From: Crotophaga sulcirostris
Lineage: Eukaryota > Chordata > Aves > Cuculiformes > Crotophagidae
Length of the DNA stretch: 64,000 bases
Assembly: GCA_013397455.1 (NCBI GenBank)
Contig: VYZB01000292.1
Location: 591,817-655,816 of the forward strand
Reading direction: 5' to 3'
A model generated the notes under the pieces. The model was not told the DNA's origin and did no database searches. It saw only the letters and a list, made by a program, of their open reading frames with translations. Below are positions 1 to 14,000 of the stretch, in pieces. A program made the translations under genes and the position numbers. Within the stretch, counting starts at the first letter, position 1. Each line of letters opens with the position of its first letter.

Positions 1-542
1 ATCCTTAACACATGAGTTCTGCACCACACTTTCATGGAAAGCAGAATACTAACCAAGACTGGCTGCTTCAGACCAGACCTAAGTTTGCATTTCAATGGCC
101 CACAATTTCCTACATAAAAACTAACACTTTCGAGCAGAGTTGACTACGAAACTAAAATTGTTGCACTTCAGAAAGAGAAATAAACCCATCAAAGGCAGCA
201 GCTGTTGAATATCACAGGAATACTGCAATGCTTTAATTGTTGTGCATTGAAACAGAAATTAGCATAATAGCTATTTATTGAAAAACAGATGGTAGGTAAC
301 TATGTGCACTTAGATTCTGTTAACGCTACTGAAAGCATTGCTTTTAGCGCTTCCTCACTCCCAGTAGGTACAGAACTGTTTTATAAAATACACATTAAAT
401 GTTACATTCCCTCCCTCTTCCTGCCCCATACTCTCACATTCCTCTGGCCCACCACAATCTCTTTGGCCTTCCTGTTGAACACATCACAACCAAGTCTTCC
501 GAGTGACACTGGCTCAGTATCATGGTTAACTACACAACCATA
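1..542. other. Intronic sequence, nothing recognised
   Basis: This is AT-rich unique-looking DNA. The open frame on the plus strand from 289 runs into the CR1 element at about 543 and has no coding character. No repeat, RNA gene or regulatory site can be supported. Confidence 0.6.
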
Positions 543-1138
543 CTCTGGGCTGCACCCAGAGCATCCAGAGCAGTGGGACCAGCAGGGTGAGAGAGGAGAT
601 TCTGCCCCTCTACTCCAGGTGAGACCTCACCTGGAGCCCTGTGTCCAGCTCTGGTGTCCTCAGCACAGGAAGGACATGGAGCTGCTGGAGCAAGCCCAGA
701 AGATGCCACAGAGATGATCAGAGGGTTGGAGTACCTCCTATACGAGGACAGGCTGGGAGAGTTGGGGTTGCTCAGCCTGGAGAAGACAAGGCTCCAGGGA
801 GACCTTAGAGCAGCGTCCCAGTATTGAAAGGGGCTCCAGGAAAGCTGGGGAGGGACTTTAGATCAAAGGATGCAGGGATAGGATGAGGGGGAACAGTTTT
901 CAGCTGAAAAAGAGGAGATTTAGATGAGATCTTGGGAAGAAATATTTTGCTGTGAGGGTGAGGAGAGCACAGGTTGCCCAGAGAGCTGGTGGTTGCCCCA
1001 TGCCTGGAGGTGTTGAAGGCCAGGTTGGATGGGGCTTTAAGCCCCCTGATCCAGTGGGAGGTGTCCCTGTCCATGGCATGGCGGTTGGAACTGGATGGGC
1101 TTTGAGGCCCCTTCCAACCCAAACCATTCCATGATTTC
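543..1138 (+). mobile_element. CR1 LINE 3' fragment, plus orientation
   Basis: This is a 5'-truncated copy of the avian CR1 non-LTR retrotransposon, about 600 bp, from the 3' end. It contains the familiar blocks around 'gagcagtgggaccagcaggg', 'gtgagacctcacctggagcc', 'ctcagcctggagaagacaag' and 'ccttccaacccaaaccattc'. It ends in a decayed octamer tail (ATTCCATGATTTC). No reverse transcriptase frame survives. 5' truncation and lack of a poly-A tail are normal for CR1. It lies antisense to MED13L. Confidence 0.93.
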
Positions 1139-4100
1139 CAAGGGCACTAGGAACAAATTGGTCTCACAAAATATGGAATTAATCCTGATTCTTCAGAAGT
1201 TCACTTCAAAATAATCCAGGGGCAATATCTAACTTCTCCAAAACCAAAATTATTATCTACACAATCAGTATAAACATTACTGTGTAATTACAGCTCAGGT
1301 CTGCTTTCTATGTAGGAATGCACAATGTACTGTGCCAGAGCTGAGCAGCTCGTTCCGGAGATGAGAAAGATCCCAAATGAACCAGTTCAGTTTGCTGTGT
1401 GGTTTTTGCTTTGAATGCCTTTTACAGTCACCAGCTCTGTCCCAAGGAAGAATAAAGTGAACCTAAATATAGCACAGTTTTTATGTTGTTTACACTGCTT
1501 CCTACAGGAAAGCGGGGAGCTGTTTGCAGAGTGAAACCTGCTCTCACACACCAGAAAAGCCCCCCCCAATTCCCCAACTTACACTGTTCCCTCTGTCCCA
1601 CCACAGGTTTGTGTCGCGCTGTTTTATTTTCAAGCTACTTAATGTTCTTTGCAGAGGTGTTTCCTACAGATGAAAAGCCAACAGTCAGCCTGACCATGGT
1701 GGAAGTGGACTGAGAGTGTGGGGAGCTCCTCACCACTTCCTCGGCAGCATCTAGGGGTATGAACACCACTACGACAGAAGCATTTTCTGAAGAGGTTACT
1801 CCTGGGAGTTTCTAGCATTTCCTCCTATATTTCCAAACTTTGCCCTTGCTGTAAATCTCATTTTCCTCTTCAACTCTTTGGTACAAGGGCTTTAAAAAAT
1901 AGTTTATCAGAACAACATAAAAGGAACACAAAAAAAAATATCTAAGGAAAATAATTTTTTTTAAAAGCATGACTATGATTTCCTGATCCCTGGAAACAAT
2001 CTCTGCTCTCCAAACTTGATTTCCTGTATTCTTCCCCCTTCCAAGTCACCAGGTTTTCCTCATTTCCTCCCAGTTCCCAGACTCACAGCCAGCGCAAGCC
2101 TCACTCCACACATCACCTGCAAACCCCTCATTTCTGTCTTTTGATCTTTCCAGGTTCAAAGAAAACAAAACTACTGAATCACATCTGCATCAGTCAGATC
2201 TCCCTTTCTGGGCTAATCATACAATGAGAATATGGACTTTTATTTTCCTCCTCTAAACATAAAAGTTGTTTTTCATGGAGAGCACCTTGATTTATTCCTT
2301 CAATCCTTGCAGCCAGGGAGCTGTGTTGGAGATTTAGAACGTATGAGGGCAGTGAGTCTCTTTACAGAGAAATCAGAGCAAGCTCAGCTGTCACCAAAGG
2401 AACACAGGGCTTGTTCTTTGGAAAAATGCAGTTCCTATTAATCCATACTTGGAAAGCGAAAGGAACTAAAAGTCTTTTCTCACTTACAAAGTACGCAAGA
2501 TGCCATTCTTGAAATACAGACAGATCACTTTGGAAAGCAGCGCAGAGATGCTGTCTTCCTTCTTCTTGAACACAGGTTTGCCATAAACACTTGCAGAGCT
2601 CAAGACAGAAATCCATTTTGCAGCGCAGCTCTGAGGAGCCAACTTCCCGCCGAGCCCTGCGGCCGTGCCTCCACATGCGCCCCAGGGGAGCAGGGTTCCC
2701 ACAGCCTCCCCTCCTCAGCCCCGCGCTGTCTGCAAAGCACCCTCAGATTCACAGGAGGCTTCGCCTGGGCTTGAGGTGCTCTGCAGCATGACCAGGAGAA
2801 CATGGAAATGTGATTCATTAGACATGCCTGGAGTGACCACAATGGAACCGTTCCTGCTGCCTTCAGTGCTCACACTGCACCGAGGCAAAGGCACTCGCGT
2901 GACACCACGGGCACGTTTGCAGACAGGAAAACACAATCATCTTCAACAAAGCCAGCTTCTTTTTAGTATCGTTTGCTGCTTCACGATACACTTGCAGACT
3001 GCCACAGCTTTTAATTGATATGTTAAAATTACCAATGTAAGAAAGACATCTCCAACACATCTGAATACACACACATAGAGCAATTCAAGCTGTAATTTTG
3101 CCCCACCTCTCCACATCACAGCAATCTTCCTTACACTCAGCAGGTTGTACTTGGTGGAACAAAAAGCTACCCTATCTCCATCCCAGCCAAATGCTGATTT
3201 AACCAAGTGCATTTGTTTTCCATTAGGTAAAATTTGAGTTTACTGTTCTGTGTAAAAATTAAGAATTGTGTCCATGTCTCTCCAGCTCACACTCCCTTTT
3301 GATACTGTGCGACAACCTATAGCCCAGATTACTGTTTTCTTATTTCCCTTTTTTGTTATTTTTTCAGTCTATTGGTTATAGAAAATAACAGTTTTTACTA
3401 GAAAGCCTTCTTTCTCTTAGCTTACTTGAAACACTGCCTTCTGAGAAAACAAGACTTGATTTAACTACGGAATATAGGAAATATTTTTATAGCAGCCTTT
3501 CATTTTAAACATACATCCTGTACCACAAATGCATAACAGCTAAAGGTTATAAGTGTGAACTGCAACCCTAATGCTTTGTTTTTGTTTTATTTCCGTTGTA
3601 TGTGGAACATATTAGATAAGGCAGCTTCATACCACTTTTTGAAAACTGAAAATGCAAACACCGTTGCTTCTAGCTTATACATCACTTGAAAATAATGTCC
3701 TAAATCTCATTTCACTACTTGTTTTCCAATCTTGCTACTGGAATCCATTATATTTTACACAGGAGTGAACTACAGAAACGACTTCACAAAATGTTTACTT
3801 AAAACCTTGCTGTAGCCATTTCAAACACCCACATCCCACCCACCAAGCCCCAAATGGACAAGGAGAAGGAGAAAGCAACAGTTAGCGATAGGCAACTCTA
3901 AATTTTATGTTGCCGGTAGACTTCATCAGTAACAGAGTTGAGGAATACATTTCAGCTTCTAATGCTTACAAACACTTCAGAGCAGAGGGTCTGGCTTCAG
4001 CAATGACCTAACCTCACTGCAAAAGTGTTTCTGGCCAGACCTGGTGCTTATAAATGCAGCACTGTGTTTTCAAAGAAAAGGTCGGCTTCCAGACACTTGG

Positions 4101-7100
4101 GTTTACTACCATTTTTTGAAAAAAGAAATAAATTGAAAATGCACCTGAAGTTTTGTATTCAGAACAGCAGAAGTGGTTGAGATGACGTCTCTCTTTAAAT
4201 ATGTGACAGTGCAAACCATTTCCCTGGCATACACATCATTTTGGAGAGAACAGTGGACTTCCAAAGCCACAGGCACAGCAGAAAAGGCCAGAGAAGGCTG
4301 CAGAGCCAAGATAACCACATTCTGTCAGCTTGTTTTTTCCTTATTGGATTTTACTGCTCCCCAAGAAGGATGCCAAAATCCTTTTTGCTCTTCTCTGAGC
4401 AAACTTTTACTTTTTTTTTAACCACTATTTAAACTGAGGTAAAAGTGCAATAACAGCTTTTGCACACCACCACCAGTACCAAGCTCTCCCCACCAAGGGG
4501 TCCAATGCTCAGGCACAGAATGTCAGGCTGGTTTGTGACTGCAGTTTTCGCACCTTCTGAGCACACGGAAGCAGACGATGCTGCTTGGGATCAGCTCCTG
4601 GATGCTGCCCTTCAGGTCTGCTTCTCAGATTGAGAAGACGTTACGAGATAGTGCTTGCTAAAAATAACACTCCTGGGGGAAATAAAAAGACCACACTTAA
4701 TAATAAACATATTAAAGGTGGGCCAGTTTTGAGTAGCAACAGTTCAATTGCTACTTTTAACATAAAACCCTCAGTATGAAACAGTCTTAAAAGCAGAATA
4801 ACTTCCTTGAACAATAATCCAGGCAGAGTGCCCAGTATTGCGTCTGTATATGATCCCTCGAGAACAGCTAAATAAGCACTTTGAAAATCCCTGTGTGTTA
4901 CTTCCCTCAGTTGCACAGATGCCGTGTATTTTCAGGTATTTTTGATTTTTTTTAACCAGTATTGTTTCACACATTTGCTTTTTCCTGGAAAGTTTCAGGA
5001 TATTGGAATTGTTAGGTTCGCACAGCCCCAAGCTGCCCTAGTGGTTAGTGGCTGTGCCATGCTAACAGAGCTCTGTTGTGATGCTGAGCTTCCCCAACAC
5101 CACCTACTTCTCCAATTGTCACGTTGGCAGCACCTTCCAACACCCCTCTTCATCCCTAGCCACACTGATGCCACTCTGTCCGGTCATGCAGGGAATACTA
5201 CAGAGGTTCTTTCTGCTGGGGACAGAAAAAACATTTCTTAACCAGCATATTCTTGTTTATAAGAATATAGTTATTTATTCATATTTATAACTAGACAGTA
5301 TTACAGATAAAAGACAGAAGATGACACAATATGGCATACAGCACTGGGGGAGGGGGGAACAAATTACTGAAGACTGGAGAGCCATTTTGGACATAAGAAA
5401 ATCCTTGGAATTGTGCACAATATCAAACTAAACATTAAGACCATCAAATAGGCAGCTTTTCTCCTAACCATCAGGGCTGAATTTATACAGCAATTATTAA
5501 TTTAATATCAGTCCCTCTCTATAAAGATCTCTTCTGTAAATATCTCTTCTATGAGAGTGACTGCAAACACAAGACAGGGCTGAGAGATTCCTCTTACAAT
5601 AAGCAGGGAAACACACTGGGAAGCAAGGATGGCTGTCTACCCAACCAAAGAAGTGATGCAACTTCAGATTCTGTTGTACTTGGACCTGCTTTGAAAGATC
5701 AGGTTTATAAAATTTGAGAACACACATCTAGAAATAAAATTCCCTTCACAGCCATCTCCTGTCTCCCCGGTTAGAGCTATTTCTCCCATCCATGTTTCTG
5801 CGGAGCCACCTCCCTGGCTGCTGATTCTGCAATGCAAATGTAACATGTTGTGCACTTCCCAGGCTGTTGCCATGGATATTAATGTGATGTCATAAATTGT
5901 TACATCTTCATTGCTGAAACAAAATGAAAGGGCTTAGAAACAGGGGAAGGATAAGAATTCACCTAAGAAAGCACATTTAGGAACAAGTAAATGCTGTAGA
6001 AATCAGAAAAAAAAGACACAAATTTGTATTTTTAGTATCGTTGAGTGTTTCTCCACATAAGAACTATCTAAAAGATCTCAGATTACCTATTTTATTTCAC
6101 TCTGATTTTATTGGACTGTTACCTGCACAGCAGGATCTCCTTAGCAACAAATACAACTGCTCTTCTGTAATTCCTCTTTTCACCATGGCTGAAAACATCG
6201 TAGTTGTTTCTGACTCTCACCTTAAATATCCTTCAGTGGCTGACTATCCCAGCAATACCTACAGGACTCTCTCTTCTTTTTCATTTTGTTCCAACTACTT
6301 TTTGACTAACCCATTACATTTCTTGCATATGGGTCATGTCAGAAGTCAGGCACTTGCAAGGACTGAAAAATCTCAGATGCGAGTTGTCCTTAAAAATAAT
6401 TATCTACACATATTTCTAAAGTTTTGCTCTGCAAGAATAAATAGTAACAAAATCTGCCTTTGCCTTATTAAAACAGTAGTTAATATTATCATAAATTGCG
6501 TATATCTACAGAGAAAGTAGATTAAAGAGAAGGAAAGACTAGTTCAGCTTAGAGACAAGTATAACACAATATAAAGCACACCCCATGTTCACAGTCAATT
6601 TACATCTTTGAGAATGAGAAGAATCCAGTGTTTCTCTCACTTCCAATTAGCCAAACTGTCTTGCTTAATCCTTTTCCCAAACAGGTTAGCTTTTCTGAAA
6701 GTGGATTTAATTAAGTCAAAAGACACACAGCAACTGGGGGTGAATGGGCATTTCTGCCCACTCAGAGCTGCTGATCGGCCAAGTAATACCTACACGGAAT
6801 CAGACAATTCGCATGGCACAGGAATCACAGTTGCCCCTTTCCTGCCGTCACAGTCTCCGAGGCACCAAAGATCCACCCAAAGGGAAGGCAGAATTTTTGT
6901 AAGGAGAATTCTTGCACTGTCAAACCAGCTCTACTACTGTGACGCTCTCTGACCTGCTCAGAAACAGTCACTCCTCCTCAGCTTCCGAATATTTCCTTTG
7001 TTAGCTCAAATAGGAAAAAAAGCCTCAGCACCAGCCTAAGTTTCTGAGGTCTTGTGGCACTTTCATTCAAGTCTACTGGTTCAATGAGTAACTCATTCAC

Positions 7101-8320
7101 TCACAGTGGTATGTAAAGTGTTCTTCCTCTTTTCAAACTTCCAGAATCACATATGGAATGGATAAAATCCAAGCCCTTCTGTTCAAGTCACTATTTAACG
7201 TTTACACAAGTTCAGAAAACAGAACAGATCTCATTTGTCACAATCTGAGATTTTCCCTGGTCTTACCTGTGGTTTCCACTTCTCCATTCAATCTTCTGAG
7301 GAGTCTTAACCTTTTTCTCCATCTCTCACTACTTTGCTCTCCATTGTAATCCAATAACTGTCTTTATTCCCATGTACCCACCCATTCAGGGGAAGGAGTG
7401 TGCGGAAAGAGGAGAAATATATATAAAAATAAGTGTTCACCATTCCAGTCTTCCCAAAACTCAAATGGCTACTGAATAGCTGAACAAATAGAAAATAAAA
7501 ATACTTTCTTGATGTCCTGGTATCCTGTAACTGCAGCTTTACTAGCCTTTGAAAGATGTTCTCACTCTTTGTCTTAACCTGTTTAATTCACTTGTTTATG
7601 TGGTCCACTGCTACTAATAAAGCACGCCTTGAGCAGTGCCCCTCCCAGTTAACCAGGGAGCAGAGTCCCTCAGGGCAGGCTGTGTTTCTGTGCGATGTCA
7701 CCATCATCAGAATCAACTCTGCAGCAGAAGCCCACATCATCTGGTGCCTTGGAACAACCTGAAGAGCTCTGTTAACAAAGAGTCATCTGCACATTCTGTT
7801 TCCGCTCTGATTTTTAACTCAGTAGCTTAAAAGGCAAACCAACCAAGAAAACAGCATCACCCTGGTCAATGTTTTCTTCTGGATATTGGAGACAAGACCC
7901 AGAGAAGCAGTGTCGTACCCCAGAACATAAGTGGGCATTGGGGACAGGAAGGGGCATGGCTCACTTCACCTGCCAGCCTCCAACTGCGCGTACAGCTGAA
8001 CAGCTAAAGCAATGCAAAAGACTGACAATTCTGCTGCACATGTGGATTTGTTCCTGAAGTGCAACCCAAAAGAAACAAGAAGGAGCACCACCCATAACCT
8101 GTCTTGACTTTCTTTTCCCTGAACTGCTATTTTACTTGTCCCATTTAGAGAAAATGAGGTCGCAGATCCACATTAACTACTCATTTTTGAAATATTTCTT
8201 GCTTGGGACTGTTTCACTCAATTCCCAGGCCCTGCATGTACCTTCTCTAGCAATCTCCCATCTCCACTGTGGAGCCAGGGACTGCCAACACAGGTAAGCT
8301 GCAGGAACTCAGCTACATAC
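1139..8320. other. Intronic single-copy-looking DNA with one GC/CpG-rich patch
   Basis: About 7.2 kb of AT-rich sequence without recognisable exons or transposons. A GC-rich, CpG-bearing patch stands out at about 2618-2770 and is listed separately. Short homopolymers occur (for example A-rich near 1930-1955). Open frames up to 159 codons (6041-6520, plus) show no domain, no biased composition and no splice context, and I treat them as chance. Confidence 0.6.
2618..2770. other. GC-rich, CpG-bearing patch in AT-rich intron
   Basis: About 150 nt with roughly nine CpG dinucleotides (clusters around 'cccgccgagccctgcggccg' and 'ccccgcgctg'), while the kilobases on both sides are AT-rich and almost CpG-free. 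It is too short for a standard CpG island. No TATA, initiator or exon can be defended. It could be an intronic regulatory element, an old exapted repeat, or chance; no known family was recognised. Confidence 0.4.
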
Positions 8321-8853
8321 AGAATCATAGAATCATCTGGTTGGAAAAGACCTTTGAGATAGACTTCAACTGTACCTGTCCACTTCTAAATCAGATCCCT
8401 GAGCACCTCATCTACCCGTTTTTTAAACACCTCCAGAGATGGGGACTCTACCACCTCCCTGGGCAGCCTCTGCCAGTGCCTGACCACCCTTTAAGAAAAG
8501 TAATTTTTCCTAACATTTAGTCTGAACTTCCCCTGGCACAATTTGTGGCCACTTCCCCTCATCCTATCACTTGGGAGAAGAGACCAACACTCACCTCACC
8601 ACACCCTCCTTTCGCTTAGCTGTAGGCAGTGATGAGGTCTCAGCACAGCCTGTTCTTCTCTAAGCTAAACAGCCCCAGTTTCCTCAGCTGTTCCTCATAA
8701 GACTTGCTCTCCAGCCCCTTCCCCAGCTCTTTTCCCTTCTCTGGACACGCTCCAGCCCCTCAATGTCCTTCTTGGAGTGAGGGGCTCAAAACTGAACCCA
8801 AGACTCGAGATGTGGCCTCACCAATGCGGAGTATCAAGGCACAATCACTTCCC
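8321..8853 (-). mobile_element. CR1 LINE 3' fragment, minus orientation
   Basis: On the plus strand the element starts with the inverted octamer tail (agaatcatagaatcat), followed by 'ctggttggaaaagacctttg'. It then runs through 'ccacctccctgggcagcctc', 'cagctgttcctcataagact', 'ctctggacacgctccagccc' and 'gatgtggcctcaccaatgcg', the usual order in a reverse-oriented CR1 3' region. About 530 bp, 5'-truncated, no coding frame left. It is in the same sense as MED13L and of the same subfamily as the copy at 15468-15695. Confidence 0.95.
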
Positions 8854-10949
8854 TGGAAGTGTAGACAAGCTCTGAACAGTTAAGCAACAGCTACTGCACA
8901 AGGAATTGAACTGAATTTCTTTCCTTGAAGGATAAGACTATTCCTTCCATAATTCAACACACTGAAGCCCAAGGTGAAAGGGCAATGGGAGCAGCCAAGG
9001 TTACAAGACAGCATCCAAAAACATAAGAGAAGACACAATATAGTTCTGGGTTTTCACCATGTGCTATCACATGGATCCAAACACGAGCAAGAGCAGCGCA
9101 GGCGCTTTGGGAATGCCTGCAGGACGCAGAATGAAATGCAGCCCTGCACACTCAGGAGCTGGCATCCAGCAGGGATTTAGACAAACACACTCAAGGACAG
9201 TGCACACACACAGCCATGCAGCTCCTTCCTGTACTCCAAGTGTACCTGTGCCCAGGGCTTTGCTGGGCACGAGAACAAAAAATGCTATTGCTAAAAAAGT
9301 AAATTAAAATCCAAGATTATTAAAAAACATAATCCCATTTTAAAAACACAGCTATAAAGATTGCAATTCAACCTACTTATTTTTCCCCTAATATTTCTTT
9401 AAATAACAACTGGCTATTTCTGCATCCTAGAAGAAAGACCTTCACTGTCAAGCAGAACGACCTATGCACAGAGCTCTTTGCAAAGACTTAATGGAAATAG
9501 GAGCTGACACTGTGGTCCCAGCAATCCCTGCATGCCCTGAGCTGCAGTTCTGCTCCGGCTGACCATGCAGCCCGTGTCACTGCGCATCAGCTTCAGCCAA
9601 CGCTGGCACCGCAGCCAAGCCTTGCGTCCTTTTGTGCTTGCCTTAGGCCACAGTCTCCTCTCCCACACATCAAACCAACTCCACTGGACACTCCGGGAAT
9701 TTAACGAGCAAATGGAGGATACTGAGTGGACATGACAGGGAATCTGTGGGATCATGAGCAAAGACAGGGGTGGAGGTGGAGGGAAAGGAGAAGAAGAAAA
9801 AATCTGTTGTCAGGCTGCTTTACCTGACATCTAGATGCTTTAACGGACATTGTAATTTTCCCTTTCTGTGATTAATTTTAGTGTCTAAAAGTAAGTACAC
9901 GTACAGCTATGTACCCAAAAGAGTGCCTGCAAGAATGTAGCTGTCCTTCATGTGAGCAAAAATAAGCTGATTTTACATATATGATAAATCTCTCCCTGCA
10001 GAACGCCCACAACCATACACAAATTGTCACCTACTCACAACAGAAGCAGAAAAGCCATACTTAGCTGACTCTGTCACTCTAGCGATGCAAAAAGCAGCTC
10101 TTAAATTGCTGCAAAGCACATACATGCTCCTACACTGCTAAATAAAAATCACATTGCTCTAGTTTGAGCTGCAAATTAACAATGAAAAATCCCCATCTGA
10201 AACATCATATCGAGTTGGCAGCCCCGCTCAGCTTGAGCTCTCTTGGCCAAAGAACTGCACTAGCTTGTAACATTTAAACATAATCTGACAGCAAAACAGG
10301 CTTCCAACTGCAAATTACTAGAAGGCTGGGTTTGCTTGCTTCCTTCCCCCCACCATGTATTATAGAATATAAAGCAACTGGAAACACATCCTATTGGCAA
10401 TTTACTAAATTCTACATTCTTTATCCTGATAAAAAGCAATTATCCAATAAACCAACACATCAATGATTGATGCTATTGACAATTCCATTTATTTTCATTT
10501 GTTCTTTCCTCCTCTTTACTCTATATCCACACAGCCTGCAAGAGGCCTTAGTGTTTAAACACAAAATATGATAACTCCAGATACCATTTTGCTGGCACAA
10601 AAATCCAGATGTAATACATTTAAATTTCTCCCAAACATATCTAGGTTGTTTGAAGAGGGTAGCAAACAGGGCGATAATCCCAGTTTAATGACTTCAGATG
10701 TAATTGCTCCAAGCTACCATCTTAAGATGTCTTACATAAAAATCATCCCTTGTATCAATCCTTATGCTCCCTACCTTCCAACAACAGCTTTCTCTACAGT
10801 TGTATTCCCTGACCAAACTGTGCTTGACCACTCACTGCACCATCCCCAGTACCACATTGGCTCTGCACCTCTTTGAATGAGCTTTCCACATCATCGCAGC
10901 AGTAATTGTTACCATAAACTGAATTCTACAGACATAGGAAGATTGCCCT
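8854..10949. other. Intronic sequence, nothing recognised
   Basis: About 2.1 kb between two CR1 fragments. It is AT-rich overall with a more GC-rich part at about 9060-9270 and 9530-9670. No splice-flanked frame, repeat family or RNA gene was recognised. Confidence 0.55.
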
Positions 10950-11061
10950 AGTATTGCCTGAGCAACCTGATCGTGTTGAAGATGTTCCTGCTCATTACAG
11001 GGGGACTGGACTAGATTACTTGTAAAGCTCCCTTTCCAAACCAAGCCATTCTATGATTCTG
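10950..11061 (+). mobile_element. Short CR1 3' tail fragment, plus orientation
   Basis: About 110 bp. It begins near 'attgcctgagcaacctgat', contains 'gggggactggactagat' and 'ctccctttccaaaccaagcc', and ends in the octamer tail 'attctatgattct'. This is the last 100 or so bases of a CR1 copy, strongly 5'-truncated and moderately diverged. Confidence 0.85.
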
Positions 11062-14000
11062 TTTCACAGAAAGTATCACATGATGCAAAAGTTATCTTGA
11101 TTTCACAAATAATTTCTATGTATTGTTTTTAATCCATGACTTTAAAGCATTAGCACATCAAATTGTCAATATGCAGCTTCTTTCTACTAACATTTATTAG
11201 ATAGGATTAAACGTCTAAAGTAAGTGCACCACCACTGTTTGAGTTAAAAATAGAAGTCAAAGGTATATTTAACCTCTATTTCCAAAACTGACTTTCAGCC
11301 ATAACAGTGGTAGGCTTCACCTGTGACTTCAGAAAGGAATAAAAAGTAGGTCAGCAGGAGTAATTCTGGAAAATTATTAGTATTTGTTATTTACGCAAGG
11401 TTTAAATCAATCCAGTTATTAAAAACTACCAGAACCTTGGTAAAAGGTCTAGTCTTTACCTTTAAGCATGAGAAATTATTTCACTACAAGTAACATTCTC
11501 TTTCTAGACAGAACCACAACACACACAAGCGCGCTGTTTAACAAGCAGCTCATTCTCACTAGGACATCTCTCAGCAGAAAGCAGGAGATTCCCATCTCAA
11601 TGGGAAAACAAGAAGTGTTTTATACCTAAAATTCTTCTCATTCCCAACACATTCCCAATGGATTGCCAGCAATCTGTAGGCAATATACACTTGCTGTTCT
11701 CACCACTGTCACTCTCTGTGTTTCACAGGAACTGGTTTGAATGCCTTTTCTCTTGACAAGATGTCACCATTGCAATGCTATATTTATTCTGCATTTCAAA
11801 AAACCCACCCCGCTCAGCTTCTGCTTGGTCTCTATATATTTTAAAATGCCTTTTAACATGACACCAGGTGCACGTTAGTCCAAAAGGCTTAGAATTTACT
11901 GCATCCTTTCCCACTGGCTCACTGGGCCCTGCCAGCATTAACACACAAAGCCTGTTAGACACGGTTCTGCTGCAGTCGCTGGTCCAACAGCAGCACCAAG
12001 CCAAGGGTAAGGACAGCATTTAGCATTTACACAGGTACATTGTGGGCTGTCCTCATCCCAGGACTTTATGACTTTGGAAATGCTAAGATCCTAATTACAG
12101 CATTAACTGATAACTTCTCCTTATCCCAGCCATCATGGAAGCACAGGACAATCGGGACACCTGTGCCCTCTCCTTGTCCTGTGCCCTCAAGCAAGGACGC
12201 CTGGCATTAGCACCATTAATGTGCAGGGATTCATCTATATCAGAGAGTTTTAAGAAACAAAATGATGCCGTATACAAGCAAAAGACTCTACTAGAGACAG
12301 ATGTTCATGGAACACAAATAGATTAAATCCCCACTTGGGTTGCCAAGACAAACAGACCCCACACACATCCCCCTCATCTCTGTGTCATGAGGCCAAGTCC
12401 ATGCTTTACAGTTGAGGTCTCACTCATGGGGTCACTCTGTCCATTTGCAGGAGATACTGATTCTAACACCAAACCAGGGAAGTACTTGAGAAGACAAAAT
12501 TAGAATGCTGACAAGGTGAATGGAAGTTTCTTCTAACTTACTGCTTGCTTAACTCCCTGCAACTCTTCTTTACAAGAAATACAGGAGATGCTATGGTTTG
12601 CAAAGAAGTGAGTGTAAATTAGCTAATTTGGGGAAAAGTTAAAGAATTAAAAATACACACAAGCTTAACTAAGAGGAAAAAAATGAATTAACTTTTCTTT
12701 TGGTTCATTTTTAAACTACGGGTTAAGAAAGAGAAGTCGAACTGACAGGCATCACCCTGTAGTTGTTTAATAAACTCTTACCTTTGTAAAAATAAGATAT
12801 GTGTGTGTACATATATAAAATAAAAAGGATCTTATAACTCTTTACCAACCTTTAAAAACATTAAATCACTTTTCAAATAAATGCATTATTCAATAAAACA
12901 TTATGGAAAGCACCACAGGCATTTTTAAACGCAAAATTTAAAAGAAAAAGAGTCCATCATGTATTTTGTAGTCGTAAATGCTGAGGAATGATATGTTCCA
13001 AACTCTGAGATAATTCTTGTCAAACAAGCGCACACTGAACCCTAGGAACACATGAAGGCTTTGCAGTGGAAGCCGTTAATTTAGCCCTGGCTGACTGCCC
13101 AGTGGATTTCAGAATACGTTGCAATCCGACTAACAGAATGGGAAGGAGAAATTCTATCAAAATTGAAACATTACCTCAATACAACACCAATATTTTCAAG
13201 TTCGGAGTTTTGCCCCCAAAAACCAGTTACTCTACAGTACCTACTGCTCTTTGCTATGGTGTTTTTAACCAAGAAGCCCCTGTAGGAGCCCACCTACCTT
13301 CTCTATCAGGCGGCCTCTGCAACAGCTAGAGACACCAGGTAGTGTAGAGACCCAGTAGCTGCAGGAACCACAGACAAACGTCAGAAGGGCCCCACTGCGG
13401 CTTGCTGACAAGAAGCATCTTTCTGTGATGTTGTTGGCAAAGAACTGCAGATTCACCAGTCCAAAAGACACTGGAATACTCCTCTCCTGGCCTTGGCACC
13501 TGACTCAAGAGTTGCCAGCAAAGAACACCGCCCTACTTGTTAGTTCACCTGGTTCAGACTTTTCGATTCCTGAAAAAAGCGGAGTAAGTTTTGACACCAA
13601 GTTGTGAAGCCTCAGTACATGTAACAGCCTGGTAGGCTACTCAGCTAGAGACAGGAAAAAAGGCAACACCTCTTTGACATGCCTTAAAACCTAATGAAAT
13701 CCTCAGCTATACAAATTCAGCCTTTGAAGCCAAAGAGTAAATTGGAGAGAGACAGTCAACCGAAAAAAAATCCCAATGGGAGCCAAAAGAACCAAGGCTG
13801 CTGCTGCTCAATCCTTTGTACCTCAGAAGAGCAAGTAGTCGAGATTTTATGCACACCCTACAGGCACCAGCACAGAATGTTGTGTCCCACATGATCAGAG
13901 AGTGTGAACAGCACAATGCATAGTAAGGAGAGATTCACCTAATAACGAAACGAAGTCACTTGCAATTATATTTGCAAGGTACAATTATTTGCATCTGCCA

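Noticed and set aside
6041..6520. Plus-strand open frame of 159 codons
   Set aside because: No domain or biased codon use, AT-rich context, no splice or promoter evidence.
7600..7760. Possible second LTR, from an AATAAA near a moderately GC-rich block
   Set aside because: No TG...CA inverted ends or target duplication could be found around it.
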